NCBI RefSeq assembly: GCF_013141775.1
Contig: NZ_WHOB01000097.1
Span: 274,742 to 338,741 of the forward strand
Length of the DNA: 64,000 bases
From: Paenibacillus phytohabitans
Lineage (GTDB): Bacteria; Bacillota; Bacilli; Paenibacillales; Paenibacillaceae
Reading direction: 5' to 3'
Shown: positions 50,176 through 58,586 of the stretch, piece by piece
Position numbering within the stretch: the stretch's first letter is position 1
Layout: every line of letters starts with the position of its first letter
Program-made: the position numbers and the translations under genes
Notes under the pieces: generated by a model
What the model was told of the DNA's origin: nothing
Database searches by the model: none
What the model saw: only the letters and a program-made list of their open reading frames with translations

Positions 50176-51153
50176 TTGAATATTCTATTTATTACTTCAG
50201 GTTTTCGGGCCGTTTATCACTTTTTTGAAAAAACTATAATAGAAGCGTTCCAGAAAACAGGTCACGATTGTGAATCCTATAATTTAAATAATGGTTTATT
50301 AAATGGATTGAAGCTTAAGAGCGAATCTATGCAGCCAGATCTAATTTTGGTCATGTCCGGGTTGAAAATCTCCATACCTGTGCTGGAATTCATAAAGCAA
50401 ACACAAGTGAAGTCAGCCATATGGATGACGGAGGATCCTTATTACATGGACTGGACCGTTCCGCTAACCCCGTATTTTGACTACATTTTCACTATCGATC
50501 AAGCCGCATTGGAGCAATATCAACAGCGTGGCCATCCCCGTGTATATCATCTGCCGCTGGGAACAGATCCGCAGCTATTTCATCCCGCACCCATCTCTGA
50601 AGAGTATGCAAGTGATCTTTGTTTAGTAGGAGTACCTTATAGGAACCGGATTGAGCTGATTGAATTCCTGCTGGAGAGAACAGACTATCATATTCAAATC
50701 GTGGGGAGAGGGTGGGGCAAATATTATAAGGAGTGGGTACAACACTCAAACCGGAATATAGAGCTGGTGAATGCCTGGGTAAAGCCCGAAACCGTAGTAA
50801 ATTATTACAATGGCTCCAAGATCGTTTTGAATGTCCATCGTCCTTCTGATGAGAAATATAATAGAAATCGTATGGGGATTATCGCTAAAAGTATTAACAA
50901 CCGTACCTTTGATGCTGCCAGCTGTGAAGCCTTCCAGCTTACAGATTATAAAGAAGAGCTTGAATGTAATTTCAAGGATGGCGAAGAGGTTATTTCCTTC
51001 AGAGATAAGGAGGATTTACTTAAGAAGATTGATTATTACATGACAAACGGTGAGGAACGCGACCATATTGCAAAAGCAGCCAGAAAACGGGTTCTGGAGT
51101 CACATACGTTTCAACACCGGATTCATCAATTATTGATGAAGGTCCAATCCTGA
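50176..51153 (+). CDS. CgeB-like glycosyltransferase (DUF3880 + GT-B C-terminal domain)
   Basis: 325 residues. N-terminal domain with MNILFITSGFRAVYHFFEKT, DLILVMSGLKI and SAIWMTEDPYYMDW as in DUF3880; the C-terminal domain has HLPLGTDPQLFHP, DLCLVGVPYRNRIELIEFL, KIVLNVHRPSDE and RTFDAASCEAFQLTDYKEEL, the usual nucleotide-sugar site of GT-B enzymes. CgeB of B. subtilis is a mother-cell protein that shapes the glycosylated spore crust. TTG 50176 is chosen behind AAAGGAGG. First plus-strand gene of the island; its own terminator separates it from spsA. Confidence 0.75.
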   Translation: MNILFITSGFRAVYHFFEKTIIEAFQKTGHDCESYNLNNGLLNGLKLKSESMQPDLILVMSGLKISIPVLEFIKQTQVKSAIWMTEDPYYMDWTVPLTPYFDYIFTIDQAALEQYQQRGHPRVYHLPLGTDPQLFHPAPISEEYASDLCLVGVPYRNRIELIEFLLERTDYHIQIVGRGWGKYYKEWVQHSNRNIELVNAWVKPETVVNYYNGSKIVLNVHRPSDEKYNRNRMGIIAKSINNRTFDAASCEAFQLTDYKEELECNFKDGEEVISFRDKEDLLKKIDYYMTNGEERDHIAKAARKRVLESHTFQHRIHQLLMKVQS

Positions 51154-51211
51154 AATACCGGGTTTACCGGAATAACCGGAATTATCAGGTTTACCTGACT
51201 TACCGGACTTT

Positions 51212-51246
51212 AAAACGTTTAACAGGGAATCTGTTAGGCGTTTTAT
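51212..51246 (+). terminator. terminator after the CgeB-like gene
   Basis: AAAACG and AACAG on the left pair with CTGTT and CGTTTT on the right, then ATTC. The 60 bp before it repeat ACCGGA/ACCTGA-type hexamers in both orientations and may form additional small stems. Confidence 0.65.
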
Positions 51247-51333
51247 TCATATGCGGCTGTATATCCGGTGAAAGTTTGTGCTATTTCATTTGAAAATTTA
51301 GTCTTCTAACCTATAACGTTTTGATTAGCGAGA

Positions 51334-51342
51334 CATATTATA
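51334..51342 (+). promoter_or_regulatory. possible SigE/SigK -10 element before spsA
   Basis: CATATTATA fits the CATAnnnTA pattern of late mother-cell promoters, 29 bp before the spsA start. No clear -35 was found at 16-17 bp (best AACG at 51315). The sps operon of B. subtilis is known to be SigK-controlled, which is the reason to note it. Confidence 0.3.
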
Positions 51343-51370
51343 GCAAGTAAACAGCGAGGGAGGTTTTGTA

Positions 51371-52144
51371 TTGCCAAAGGTAACTGTAATCATGACCAGC
51401 TACAATAAGGCCGGATATATCGCAAAGTCCATTGAGTCCATGTTGAATCAGACGTTTACAGATTTTGAGCTCTTCCTGATGGATGATAACTCGAATGAAG
51501 AAACCAGGAAAGTCATTGAGCCATTTTTAGAGGATAAAAGAATAAAGTTTATTAAGAGTAATATTCAAACCATGAAGGAGCGGGTGGAGAAGGTTAGATA
51601 TGCTGTTCTAATCAATGAAGCCCTGGAGAAATCGTCGGGTGAGTATATTTCATATGCAACGGATGATAACCGTTATAGACATACTAGACTGGAGCAAATG
51701 GTGGACTATCTGGAGAATCATCCCGACGTCATGATTGCTTACTCTGCATCACTCGTCAATTATCTGAATGAACACCAAGAGATTACCAAGAGCCAGCTGA
51801 GGCCGGCCAAAAAAATAGTCTCGGTAGCGCCTTGCGTAATCGATCATTGCTCCGTTATGCACAGAAGCTCCATTCTTCCGGTAATCAAAGAGAAGTTCGG
51901 CTCCTACTGGGATGAGAATCCGGAGTTTTACCGGATTGGCGACGGCCGATTTTTTTGGCGGCTCAATCAGTTCTGGGATTTCTACCCGGTAGAGGACGTT
52001 TTGGATGACAACTATATTACCGAATTATCTATTCACTATCAATTGGCGCACCAGGAGAAGAGTCAATTCATACAAATGCTGCCCCCCCAGAGAACCTGCA
52101 AGGAGCTGAGAGAAGAACTGAAATTAATGCAGCAAAAGAAATAA
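51371..52144 (+). CDS. spsA: spore coat polysaccharide glycosyltransferase SpsA (GT2)
   Basis: 257 residues, essentially the length of B. subtilis SpsA. The N-terminus MPKVTVIMTSYNKAGYIAKS, LFLMDDNSNEETRKVI, YISYATDDNRY (DDx metal/nucleotide motif), APCVIDHCSVMHRSS, KFGSYWDENPEFYRIGD and PPQRTCKELREEL follow the SpsA pattern. The enzyme is a GT-A fold transferase with a nucleotide-sugar donor, likely dTDP-linked in B. subtilis; the acceptor is unknown. TTG start with GGGAGG 7 bases before. Opens the sps/pse operon. Confidence 0.9.
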   Translation: MPKVTVIMTSYNKAGYIAKSIESMLNQTFTDFELFLMDDNSNEETRKVIEPFLEDKRIKFIKSNIQTMKERVEKVRYAVLINEALEKSSGEYISYATDDNRYRHTRLEQMVDYLENHPDVMIAYSASLVNYLNEHQEITKSQLRPAKKIVSVAPCVIDHCSVMHRSSILPVIKEKFGSYWDENPEFYRIGDGRFFWRLNQFWDFYPVEDVLDDNYITELSIHYQLAHQEKSQFIQMLPPQRTCKELREELKLMQQKK

Positions 52145-52183
52145 TGGATCTGCAAAACGGTGCTTTAAGAAGGGGGAAACGGA

Positions 52184-53608
52184 TTGTCCGTCTATCTGTC
52201 TAATTACTGGTCTCTCTATAGCGAATTCATCCATGTAACAAAGGATCTGAAGTATAGAAACATTCCCATTGCCCTCATGACGAATTTCTATCAGCAAATT
52301 GATGATGAGCTTAGAAGCGATATGGGGAGCAAGGAATTCGCGATGCAATTGAAGCATTCCAGCATTAAGGAGCAACATCAGATTCAGCCTTTTTTTGAAA
52401 CGGTGGTCGCACCTCTAAATCAGCCTTTGAGGTCCAATCGGAATGGAAAGATCCTAATCAATCTCGACTATATAAGAATTTCGGAGACAACAATAAGCGA
52501 GCACTTCAGCGGAGATCAGGCAATGATATTGTCCCGTTCCAGAGCTCCTGAGCTTTACGGGATACCCAATGTATGCAGCCTGGACTTTAAGGAGGATACC
52601 AAGCAAGCAGCGGAAGAGCTGGTTAGTAAAGCAGCTTCAACTTTGGCTAACTACGAAGGACATCCTGCTTTTAGCAACGATTTCTTCAGCCAAACCTTCA
52701 TCAAACGGATTCCCGCCATTGTTGAGGCAATTGAAATGGTTTTTAATCTTTATGATCATATTCCGGTAGCCGCTCTAATGGTTGGGACGACAGAGGATGT
52801 GGTCAGCCGGACCCTCGCCGTCGTTGCAGGGATGAAGGGCATTCCCAGCGTTTGCCTGCAGCATGGAATTCTGATGGGGGAAGAAGCGTTTATCCCTGTC
52901 TTCTCAAGTCATATCGGAATATATGGAGAATACGAGCATGAATGGTATGTGGCAAGAGGGCTTGAGGACAAGCGGATTGTGATCACCGGCCACCCCCGGT
53001 ATGATGACATCTTCACCTCAACACCACCCTCCAAGGGCAGCTTTATAGATTTATATGAGCTTGACCCCCATAAAACTACGTTATTAATAGCTACAGGTCC
53101 TACTTTAAATGAAAACAAGATACAGGCGCTAATTACTGAGCTCGCTGCGAATCCGAAATTTCAAATCGTCATCAAACCCCATCCCTGGGAGCTCTCCAAA
53201 AAACTGATTTCACTGTATACCGGTTTGGAGTCACAACATAATAATATCCGAGTTGTTACAGACAGAAAGGCTGACACGCGTAATCTGATTATGAACTCAG
53301 ACGCTGTTGTCGCGACACTCTCTACCGTTGCTTTGGAAGGTCTTTTATTTAACAAACCCGTGTTTGTCTATAATTTCATTGAAGCCAACCGTGAATATAA
53401 TTACTATAATGCTCTTGAAAAATATATTCAGAAGGAGCCCGGCGAATTAACAACAATCGTCTCTTTATATTATTCAAGTAACAAAGAGAAGTTACACTAT
53501 AGAGCAGTGAAGAATAAGTTTTTGCTGCAGTCCTACAGCATCCGGCATTCCGGCAGAGAACTGTCGGAGTTGATTAACCGATTGACTAATCTAACACAGG
53601 GCTTATGA
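52184..53608 (+). CDS. spsB: SpsB-like glycan polymer transferase (CDP-glycerol/capsule transferase type)
   Basis: 474 residues. The C-terminal two thirds look like a GT-B capsule or polyglycerol-phosphate transferase: VVAGMKGIPSVCLQHGILMG (about 217-236), RIVITGHPRYDDIF, LLIATGPTLNENKIQALI, IVIKPHPWELSKKL and MNSDAVVATLSTVALEGLLFNKPVFVYNF. Position right after spsA and the size agree with B. subtilis SpsB, annotated as a glycerophosphotransferase-like protein. The donor is not known; a CMP-nonulosonate donor is possible given the neighbours. TTG start behind AGGGGGAA. Confidence 0.72.
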   Translation: MSVYLSNYWSLYSEFIHVTKDLKYRNIPIALMTNFYQQIDDELRSDMGSKEFAMQLKHSSIKEQHQIQPFFETVVAPLNQPLRSNRNGKILINLDYIRISETTISEHFSGDQAMILSRSRAPELYGIPNVCSLDFKEDTKQAAEELVSKAASTLANYEGHPAFSNDFFSQTFIKRIPAIVEAIEMVFNLYDHIPVAALMVGTTEDVVSRTLAVVAGMKGIPSVCLQHGILMGEEAFIPVFSSHIGIYGEYEHEWYVARGLEDKRIVITGHPRYDDIFTSTPPSKGSFIDLYELDPHKTTLLIATGPTLNENKIQALITELAANPKFQIVIKPHPWELSKKLISLYTGLESQHNNIRVVTDRKADTRNLIMNSDAVVATLSTVALEGLLFNKPVFVYNFIEANREYNYYNALEKYIQKEPGELTTIVSLYYSSNKEKLHYRAVKNKFLLQSYSIRHSGRELSELINRLTNLTQGL

Positions 53609-53624
53609 GAAGGGAGGAGGAAGG

Positions 53625-54629
53625 ATGTTTTTTAGGAATAAAAGAATCCTGATTATCGGCGGAACGGGCACCATTGGAAAGAGCATTGTCAGACTGATTT
53701 TACAGGATGAGCCTAAAGTTATCAGAGTATTCAGCAGAGATGAATATAAACAATTTGAGCTGCAAAATGAACTGGGCGGACATCCAAAGCTAAGCTTCCT
53801 GATTGGGGATATTCGTGATTATGACCGTGTGTTGTATGCGATGCAGGATATGGATTATGTGTTCCATACAGCGGCGATGAAGCATGTGTCATTTTGTGAA
53901 AATAACCCTTATGAAGCTGTCCTTACGAATATTGTCGGCACGTACAACGTGATTAAAGCCGCGAATCAGCAAAACGTGCAAAAAGTCGTGTTTACCAGTA
54001 CGGATAAAGCTATTGCTCCGACCAACAATTATGGTGCAACCAAGCTATCCGCGGAGAAGCTTATCTCCTCTGCTGAATATTCGCGGGGTTCCGGCACAAC
54101 CGTGTTCTGTACGGTGCGCTTTGGCAATGTGATGGGCTCCAGAGGTTCGGTCATTCCCTTATTTGATAAGCAGGTCAGAGAAGGTAAAGCCATCACCGTG
54201 ACAGATTTATCGATGACAAGATTTATGATGACCTTAGAACAGGCGACCAGGCTAACCGTCCAGTCCCTGCAACTGGCTAAAGGCGGAGAAACGTTTATTC
54301 TAAAAATGCCTGTAATTAAACTGAACGACCTGGCAGAGATTGTTGCGGAATTGGCATCGGAGAAATATGGGCTTCATCCGTCAGCAGTGGACATCGTTGA
54401 GGTTGGCCTAAAGCCTGGTGAAAAAAGGTATGAAGAGCTGATGACGTATGAGGAATCCTTAAGTGCTTATGAGCTGCCGGATCTGTATATTGTGCCCTCT
54501 CCGTTTGCTTCTCCAAAAGCATACCGGAAGGCAAGCAGGCCGAAGCCCGGTACCTACAGCTCTGAAGGCGAGATTCCGCTGACTAAGGAACAAATAAGGA
54601 AGTTGGCCATTGCACAAAATCTAATCTAG
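53625..54629 (+). CDS. pseB: UDP-GlcNAc 4,6-dehydratase (C5-inverting), PseB
   Basis: First step toward pseudaminic acid: UDP-GlcNAc to UDP-2-acetamido-2,6-dideoxy-L-arabino-4-hexulose. 334 residues of the extended SDR/polysaccharide biosynthesis type: GGTGTIG at 12-18 (NADP), TSTDKA with Asp127 and Lys128, and Tyr136 in NNYGATK, the same Asp-Lys/Tyr spacing as the H. pylori enzyme; then GSRGSVIPLF and GLKPGEKRYEELMT at the end. GGGAGGAGG upstream of the ATG. 16 bp after spsB. Confidence 0.88.
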   Translation: MFFRNKRILIIGGTGTIGKSIVRLILQDEPKVIRVFSRDEYKQFELQNELGGHPKLSFLIGDIRDYDRVLYAMQDMDYVFHTAAMKHVSFCENNPYEAVLTNIVGTYNVIKAANQQNVQKVVFTSTDKAIAPTNNYGATKLSAEKLISSAEYSRGSGTTVFCTVRFGNVMGSRGSVIPLFDKQVREGKAITVTDLSMTRFMMTLEQATRLTVQSLQLAKGGETFILKMPVIKLNDLAEIVAELASEKYGLHPSAVDIVEVGLKPGEKRYEELMTYEESLSAYELPDLYIVPSPFASPKAYRKASRPKPGTYSSEGEIPLTKEQIRKLAIAQNLI

Positions 54630-54640
54630 TGGAGGTTATT

Positions 54641-55606
54641 ATGAACATACTCGTAACCGGTGGCACAGGCTTCATTGGCAGATGGGTTGTAGGGCGTTTG
54701 TTAAAAGATGGACAAAAGGTATGGGTAATCGATAATTTGGCCAATTCATCGCTGGATAATTTGAACGAGTATGCGGGCGATGAAAATCTGCAAAGGGTTA
54801 AAATAATGGATCTCAAAAACAGAGCGTCCTTACAGGAGCTTTTCCGGGAGAACGCATTTGACCTGTGCTACCATCTTGCCGCGAGCATCAATGTTCAAGA
54901 CAGCATAGACGATCCTGAAACGACGTTTAACAACGATACAATGGCTACCTTTTATTTACTGGAAGAGTGCCGTAAGCAGAAAGTGAAAATGGTCTTTATG
55001 AGTACATGCATGGTCTATGCCAGAGCCAATGATGAACAGGGCATTGACGAGTTGTCTCCCATCAAGCCGGCATCCCCCTATGCAGGCGCCAAAATTGCTG
55101 CTGAAAATATGGTATTATCCTATTTCTTCGCCTACGGATTGCCCGTTGTGGTCGTGAGACCGTTTAATACGTATGGCCCTTTTCAGAAGACCGGCGGTGA
55201 AGGCGGAGTGGTCGCCATCTTTATTCACAATAAATTAAAGGGCGAGCCCCTTAATATCTATGGGGACGGCACACAATCAAGGGATTTGCTGTATGTGGAG
55301 GACTGCGCTGATTTTGTGGTTGAAGCGGGCTATAGCGATCAGTTAAACGGAGAAATTGTCAATGCGGGCACCGGAAAGGATATTACTATTAACCGTTTGG
55401 CAGAGCTTATTTCAGATGGACAAGTGCCTATTCATCATATTCCCCATATTCATCCGCAAAGTGAGATCCAAAAGCTGTTATGCAATTTTCAAATGGCTGA
55501 ACGGAAGCTGTCCTGGACACCGAAGGTACCGATTGAAGAGGGAATCAAACAGACGGAGCAATGGATTCAATCCGCCCTTCATCGAAAGGAGCCTTTCCAA
55601 TCATGA
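54641..55606 (+). CDS. NAD-dependent epimerase/dehydratase (extended SDR)
   Basis: 321 residues. TGGTGFIG at 6-13, LAASINVQDSIDDPETTFNND, STCMVYA, catalytic YAGAK (Tyr-x3-Lys), RPFNTYGPFQ and GDGTQSRDLLYVED, all classic for sugar-nucleotide epimerases/dehydratases such as GalE, RmlB or WbpP. The exact sugar is unclear. It is not needed for canonical pseudaminic acid, so it may supply a second sugar of the glycan or a variant precursor. ATG 54641 with GGAGG before it; overlaps pseC by 4 bp. Confidence 0.8.
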   Translation: MNILVTGGTGFIGRWVVGRLLKDGQKVWVIDNLANSSLDNLNEYAGDENLQRVKIMDLKNRASLQELFRENAFDLCYHLAASINVQDSIDDPETTFNNDTMATFYLLEECRKQKVKMVFMSTCMVYARANDEQGIDELSPIKPASPYAGAKIAAENMVLSYFFAYGLPVVVVRPFNTYGPFQKTGGEGGVVAIFIHNKLKGEPLNIYGDGTQSRDLLYVEDCADFVVEAGYSDQLNGEIVNAGTGKDITINRLAELISDGQVPIHHIPHIHPQSEIQKLLCNFQMAERKLSWTPKVPIEEGIKQTEQWIQSALHRKEPFQS

Positions 55607-56802
55607 GTAAAAGCAGATTGGCTATCCTTGGCGGAGCTCCCGTACGTGCGCAATATTTGCCTTATGGACAACAGATCATCGATGAAGAGGATATTAAAGC
55701 GGTGGTGAAGGTGCTGCAAAGTGACTTCTTGACAGGGGGTCCGGCCATTGAGCAATTTGAATCCGAGATCGCAGCGTTTACCGGAGCAAAGTATGCAGTG
55801 GCCTTCTCAAGCGGGACAGCAGCACTGCATGGTGCCTGCTATGCAGCCGGAATTGGCGGGGGAGATGAGGTTATTACCACACCAATGACCTTTGCTGCCT
55901 CATCCAACTGTGTGCTCTACCAGGGAGGAAAGCCGGTATTCGTCGATATCGATCCGCTGACGTATAATCTGAATCCAAAGCTGATCCAGGCCAGCATTAC
56001 ACCAAACACCAAAGCAATTATTCCTGTTCATTTTACCGGCCAGCCCGCTGAGCTGGATGAAATCATGCAAATTGCCCGTGAACATAACCTGATTGTGATT
56101 GAAGATGCGGCCCATGCGCTGGGTGCAACATATAAAAACAGAAGCATCGGAGCCATCGGTGACATGACGATGTTCAGCTTCCATCCGGTAAAGCATATAA
56201 CAACGGGAGAAGGCGGAATGATTGCGACAAATAACCCGGTGTATTATGAGAAGCTGCTGCAATTCCGGACCCATGGAATCACAAGGGATCAGAGCCGCTT
56301 AAGGGATAATCATGGCCCCTGGTATTATGAAATGCAGTTTCTCGGGTTTAACTACAGAATCACAGATATTCAAACCTCACTGGGTACCTCACAGTTACGT
56401 AAAATCGGCAGCTTCATCGAAAAACGCAAGCAGCTGGCGGAACTGTATATCCGGGAGCTGGGCGCAATCCAGGAAATCATTCTCCCGCATCAGCTTCCCT
56501 ATGTGGAGTCGAGCTGGCATCTGTTTATTGTCAAGCTTCAGCTCTCCAAACTGAATGCCACCAGAAGACTGATCTTTCAGGCGCTGCAAAAAGAAAATAT
56601 CGGTGTGAATGTCCACTATATCCCGACGTATCTTCACCCCTATTACGAAAGCTTAGGCTTTCAAAAAGGAATTTGCCCGGTCGCTGAAAGCTGCTACGAG
56701 GAGTTTATTACTCTTCCCTTATTCGCAGGAATGGATCAGGAGGATGTAATGGATGTGGTGGCTGCCGTGAAGAAGGTAATCAGCCATTATTCTAATCAAT
56801 GA
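55603..56802 (+). CDS. pseC: UDP-4-amino-sugar aminotransferase PseC/SpsC (DegT/DnrJ/EryC1)
   Basis: PLP-dependent transamination of the PseB 4-keto product at C4. 399 residues. SSGTAALHGACYAAGIGGGDE near 66-86, EDAAHALGATY, the PLP Lys197 in FHPVKHITTGEGG, FNYRITDIQTSLG, and HYIPTYLHPYYESLGF, all close to PseC-type enzymes; B. subtilis SpsC is the same family. Start ATG 55603 shares ATGA with the previous stop. Placed between the dehydratases and the synthase, in pathway order. Confidence 0.88.
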   Translation: MSKSRLAILGGAPVRAQYLPYGQQIIDEEDIKAVVKVLQSDFLTGGPAIEQFESEIAAFTGAKYAVAFSSGTAALHGACYAAGIGGGDEVITTPMTFAASSNCVLYQGGKPVFVDIDPLTYNLNPKLIQASITPNTKAIIPVHFTGQPAELDEIMQIAREHNLIVIEDAAHALGATYKNRSIGAIGDMTMFSFHPVKHITTGEGGMIATNNPVYYEKLLQFRTHGITRDQSRLRDNHGPWYYEMQFLGFNYRITDIQTSLGTSQLRKIGSFIEKRKQLAELYIRELGAIQEIILPHQLPYVESSWHLFIVKLQLSKLNATRRLIFQALQKENIGVNVHYIPTYLHPYYESLGFQKGICPVAESCYEEFITLPLFAGMDQEDVMDVVAAVKKVISHYSNQ

Positions 56803-56819
56803 AGAAGGGAGGGATCAGG

Positions 56820-58586
56820 ATGGCCAAAGTAAAGGTGATTGCGGAGATTGCCAATGCTCATTCAGGTGATCCCGGGCAGCTGAGCGCATTGATTCTTGCT
56901 GCCGCCGGCAGCGGCGCGGATGGGGTGAAATTTCAATGGTTTAATTACGGCAGTATAGCCACACCGGACTTTATCCACTATCAGACGTATATGGATTTGT
57001 CCATGGATAAGACCCTGTGGGCCGATGCCGTAACTCTTGCGAAGGGTCTCGGATTAGAAGTATGGGTAGACATCTATGATGAATGGGGCGTGGAGCTGTT
57101 AACCGAGCTGGAGGATCAGGTGGACGGTTTGAAGCTGCCAACGACTGTATTACAGTCGAAGCCCCTGATTCAAGCGCTGAAGAAGTTTAACAAGCCATTG
57201 TTAATCGGGGTGGGCGGCTGGTATGAACAAGAAATGGAGACCCAAGTAAATTATATTAAAAATAATTTTAAAGGTCCGCTCATTTTGATGCACGGCTTTC
57301 AAGGATACCCTACACGCACGGAAGATGCCAATCTAAGCCGTATTGCCTATTTCAAGCAAAAATATCAATTGAAAGTTGGATTTGCCGATCACGAGGATGG
57401 GGGCCATGAAATGGCGGTAGATATGCCAGTGTATGCGTATTTACTGGGGGCAGATCTCATTGAAAAGCATATTACTATGAACCGTTCGGAGAACGGGATA
57501 GATTATTATTCCGCACTGGAGCCGAGCGAATTCAAGCTCATGGTGGATAAGCTGCGCAGCGCAGAGAGTGTCCAGGGCAGCTTGGAAGTAAAAGAATCAG
57601 AAAGAAAGTATCTTGAGGATTCCACGTTAAAGATAGTTTCCAGAAAGGATCTCCGTCCGGGTGAGCTGATTACAGAAGAAAAAATTATTTATAAACGCTC
57701 TTCTGTACCCGATGCCTTCATGGCACAACAGGCAGCGGAACGATTTCCCCTTATCTCAAGGGTAGCTGTTCCAGCCAATACTCCCATCACTCCAGATAAG
57801 GTACACGAGCCCAAAATTTGTATTGCCGTGCTCTGCAGACTGAAGTCAACACGGCTCCGGCGGAAGGCGCTGCTTCCGATCCATGGTGTCCCTTCCATTG
57901 AAAGATGTCTAATGAATTGTCTGGCAGTCCCCAATGGTTATCAGGTAATTCTGGCTACTTCAGATCTTCCGGACGATCAGCCCCTTACGCAGTTCACTCT
58001 GGATAACCGGGTGAAGATTGTAACTGGAGATCCGGAGAATGTTGCGGAGAGACTGCTGATTGCTGCTGAAGCAACAAATTCGGATATTGTTGTCCGTGTC
58101 ACAGGCGACAATCCTGCTATTTCACCGGAGATGCTTGGCTTCATGATAGAGCAGCATGTAAAAAGCGGAGCCGATTTCACCCATGCCAAGGAGTCTACGA
58201 TGGGCACAGTCGGAGATGTCATTACCGTTGAAGCGCTCAGAAGGTTGTTGCAGCATACAGACCAACTGACGCATGCAGAATATCTGTCCTTTTATTTCAT
58301 CAATAATCCCACCATCTTTAATGTAAATGCCTTAGTCCTTCCCGAGAAATGGGTCTATCCGGACTGGAGACTGACACTGGATGAGGCTAACGATTTGGAG
58401 CTGTTTGAGCAAATATACCGTGATTTGGACATTGGAAAAGGACCGCTTCACTTTGAAGAATTAAAGACCTATTTGCTGAACAACCCTAAGGTGACCGCGA
58501 TAAACAGAGGGAATACAGTGAAATGGCGGGATGATACGATACTGGTTCATGAGCTGAATGAAGCGACAAAACTGAACGGACTATGA
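56820..58586 (+). CDS. fused nonulosonate synthase (NeuB/SpsE-like) and cytidylyltransferase (SpsF-like)
   Basis: 588 residues with two enzymes in one chain. Residues 1-255: NeuB TIM barrel (IAEIANAHSGD, GADGVKFQW, VGFADHEDGG, EKHITMNRSENGIDYYSA), condensing PEP with an amino sugar. About 268-335: SAF/antifreeze-like domain. About 340-588: SpsF/NeuA-type cytidylyltransferase (CRLKSTRLRRKALLPIHG, VILATSDLPDD, RVTGDNPAISPEM), making a CMP-sugar. The barrel start has Ala-His where synthases usually have Asn-His. In B. subtilis SpsE and SpsF are separate neighbours. ATG 56820 with GGGAGGGA upstream. It supplies the only cytidylyltransferase of the cluster. Confidence 0.85.
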   Translation: MAKVKVIAEIANAHSGDPGQLSALILAAAGSGADGVKFQWFNYGSIATPDFIHYQTYMDLSMDKTLWADAVTLAKGLGLEVWVDIYDEWGVELLTELEDQVDGLKLPTTVLQSKPLIQALKKFNKPLLIGVGGWYEQEMETQVNYIKNNFKGPLILMHGFQGYPTRTEDANLSRIAYFKQKYQLKVGFADHEDGGHEMAVDMPVYAYLLGADLIEKHITMNRSENGIDYYSALEPSEFKLMVDKLRSAESVQGSLEVKESERKYLEDSTLKIVSRKDLRPGELITEEKIIYKRSSVPDAFMAQQAAERFPLISRVAVPANTPITPDKVHEPKICIAVLCRLKSTRLRRKALLPIHGVPSIERCLMNCLAVPNGYQVILATSDLPDDQPLTQFTLDNRVKIVTGDPENVAERLLIAAEATNSDIVVRVTGDNPAISPEMLGFMIEQHVKSGADFTHAKESTMGTVGDVITVEALRRLLQHTDQLTHAEYLSFYFINNPTIFNVNALVLPEKWVYPDWRLTLDEANDLELFEQIYRDLDIGKGPLHFEELKTYLLNNPKVTAINRGNTVKWRDDTILVHELNEATKLNGL

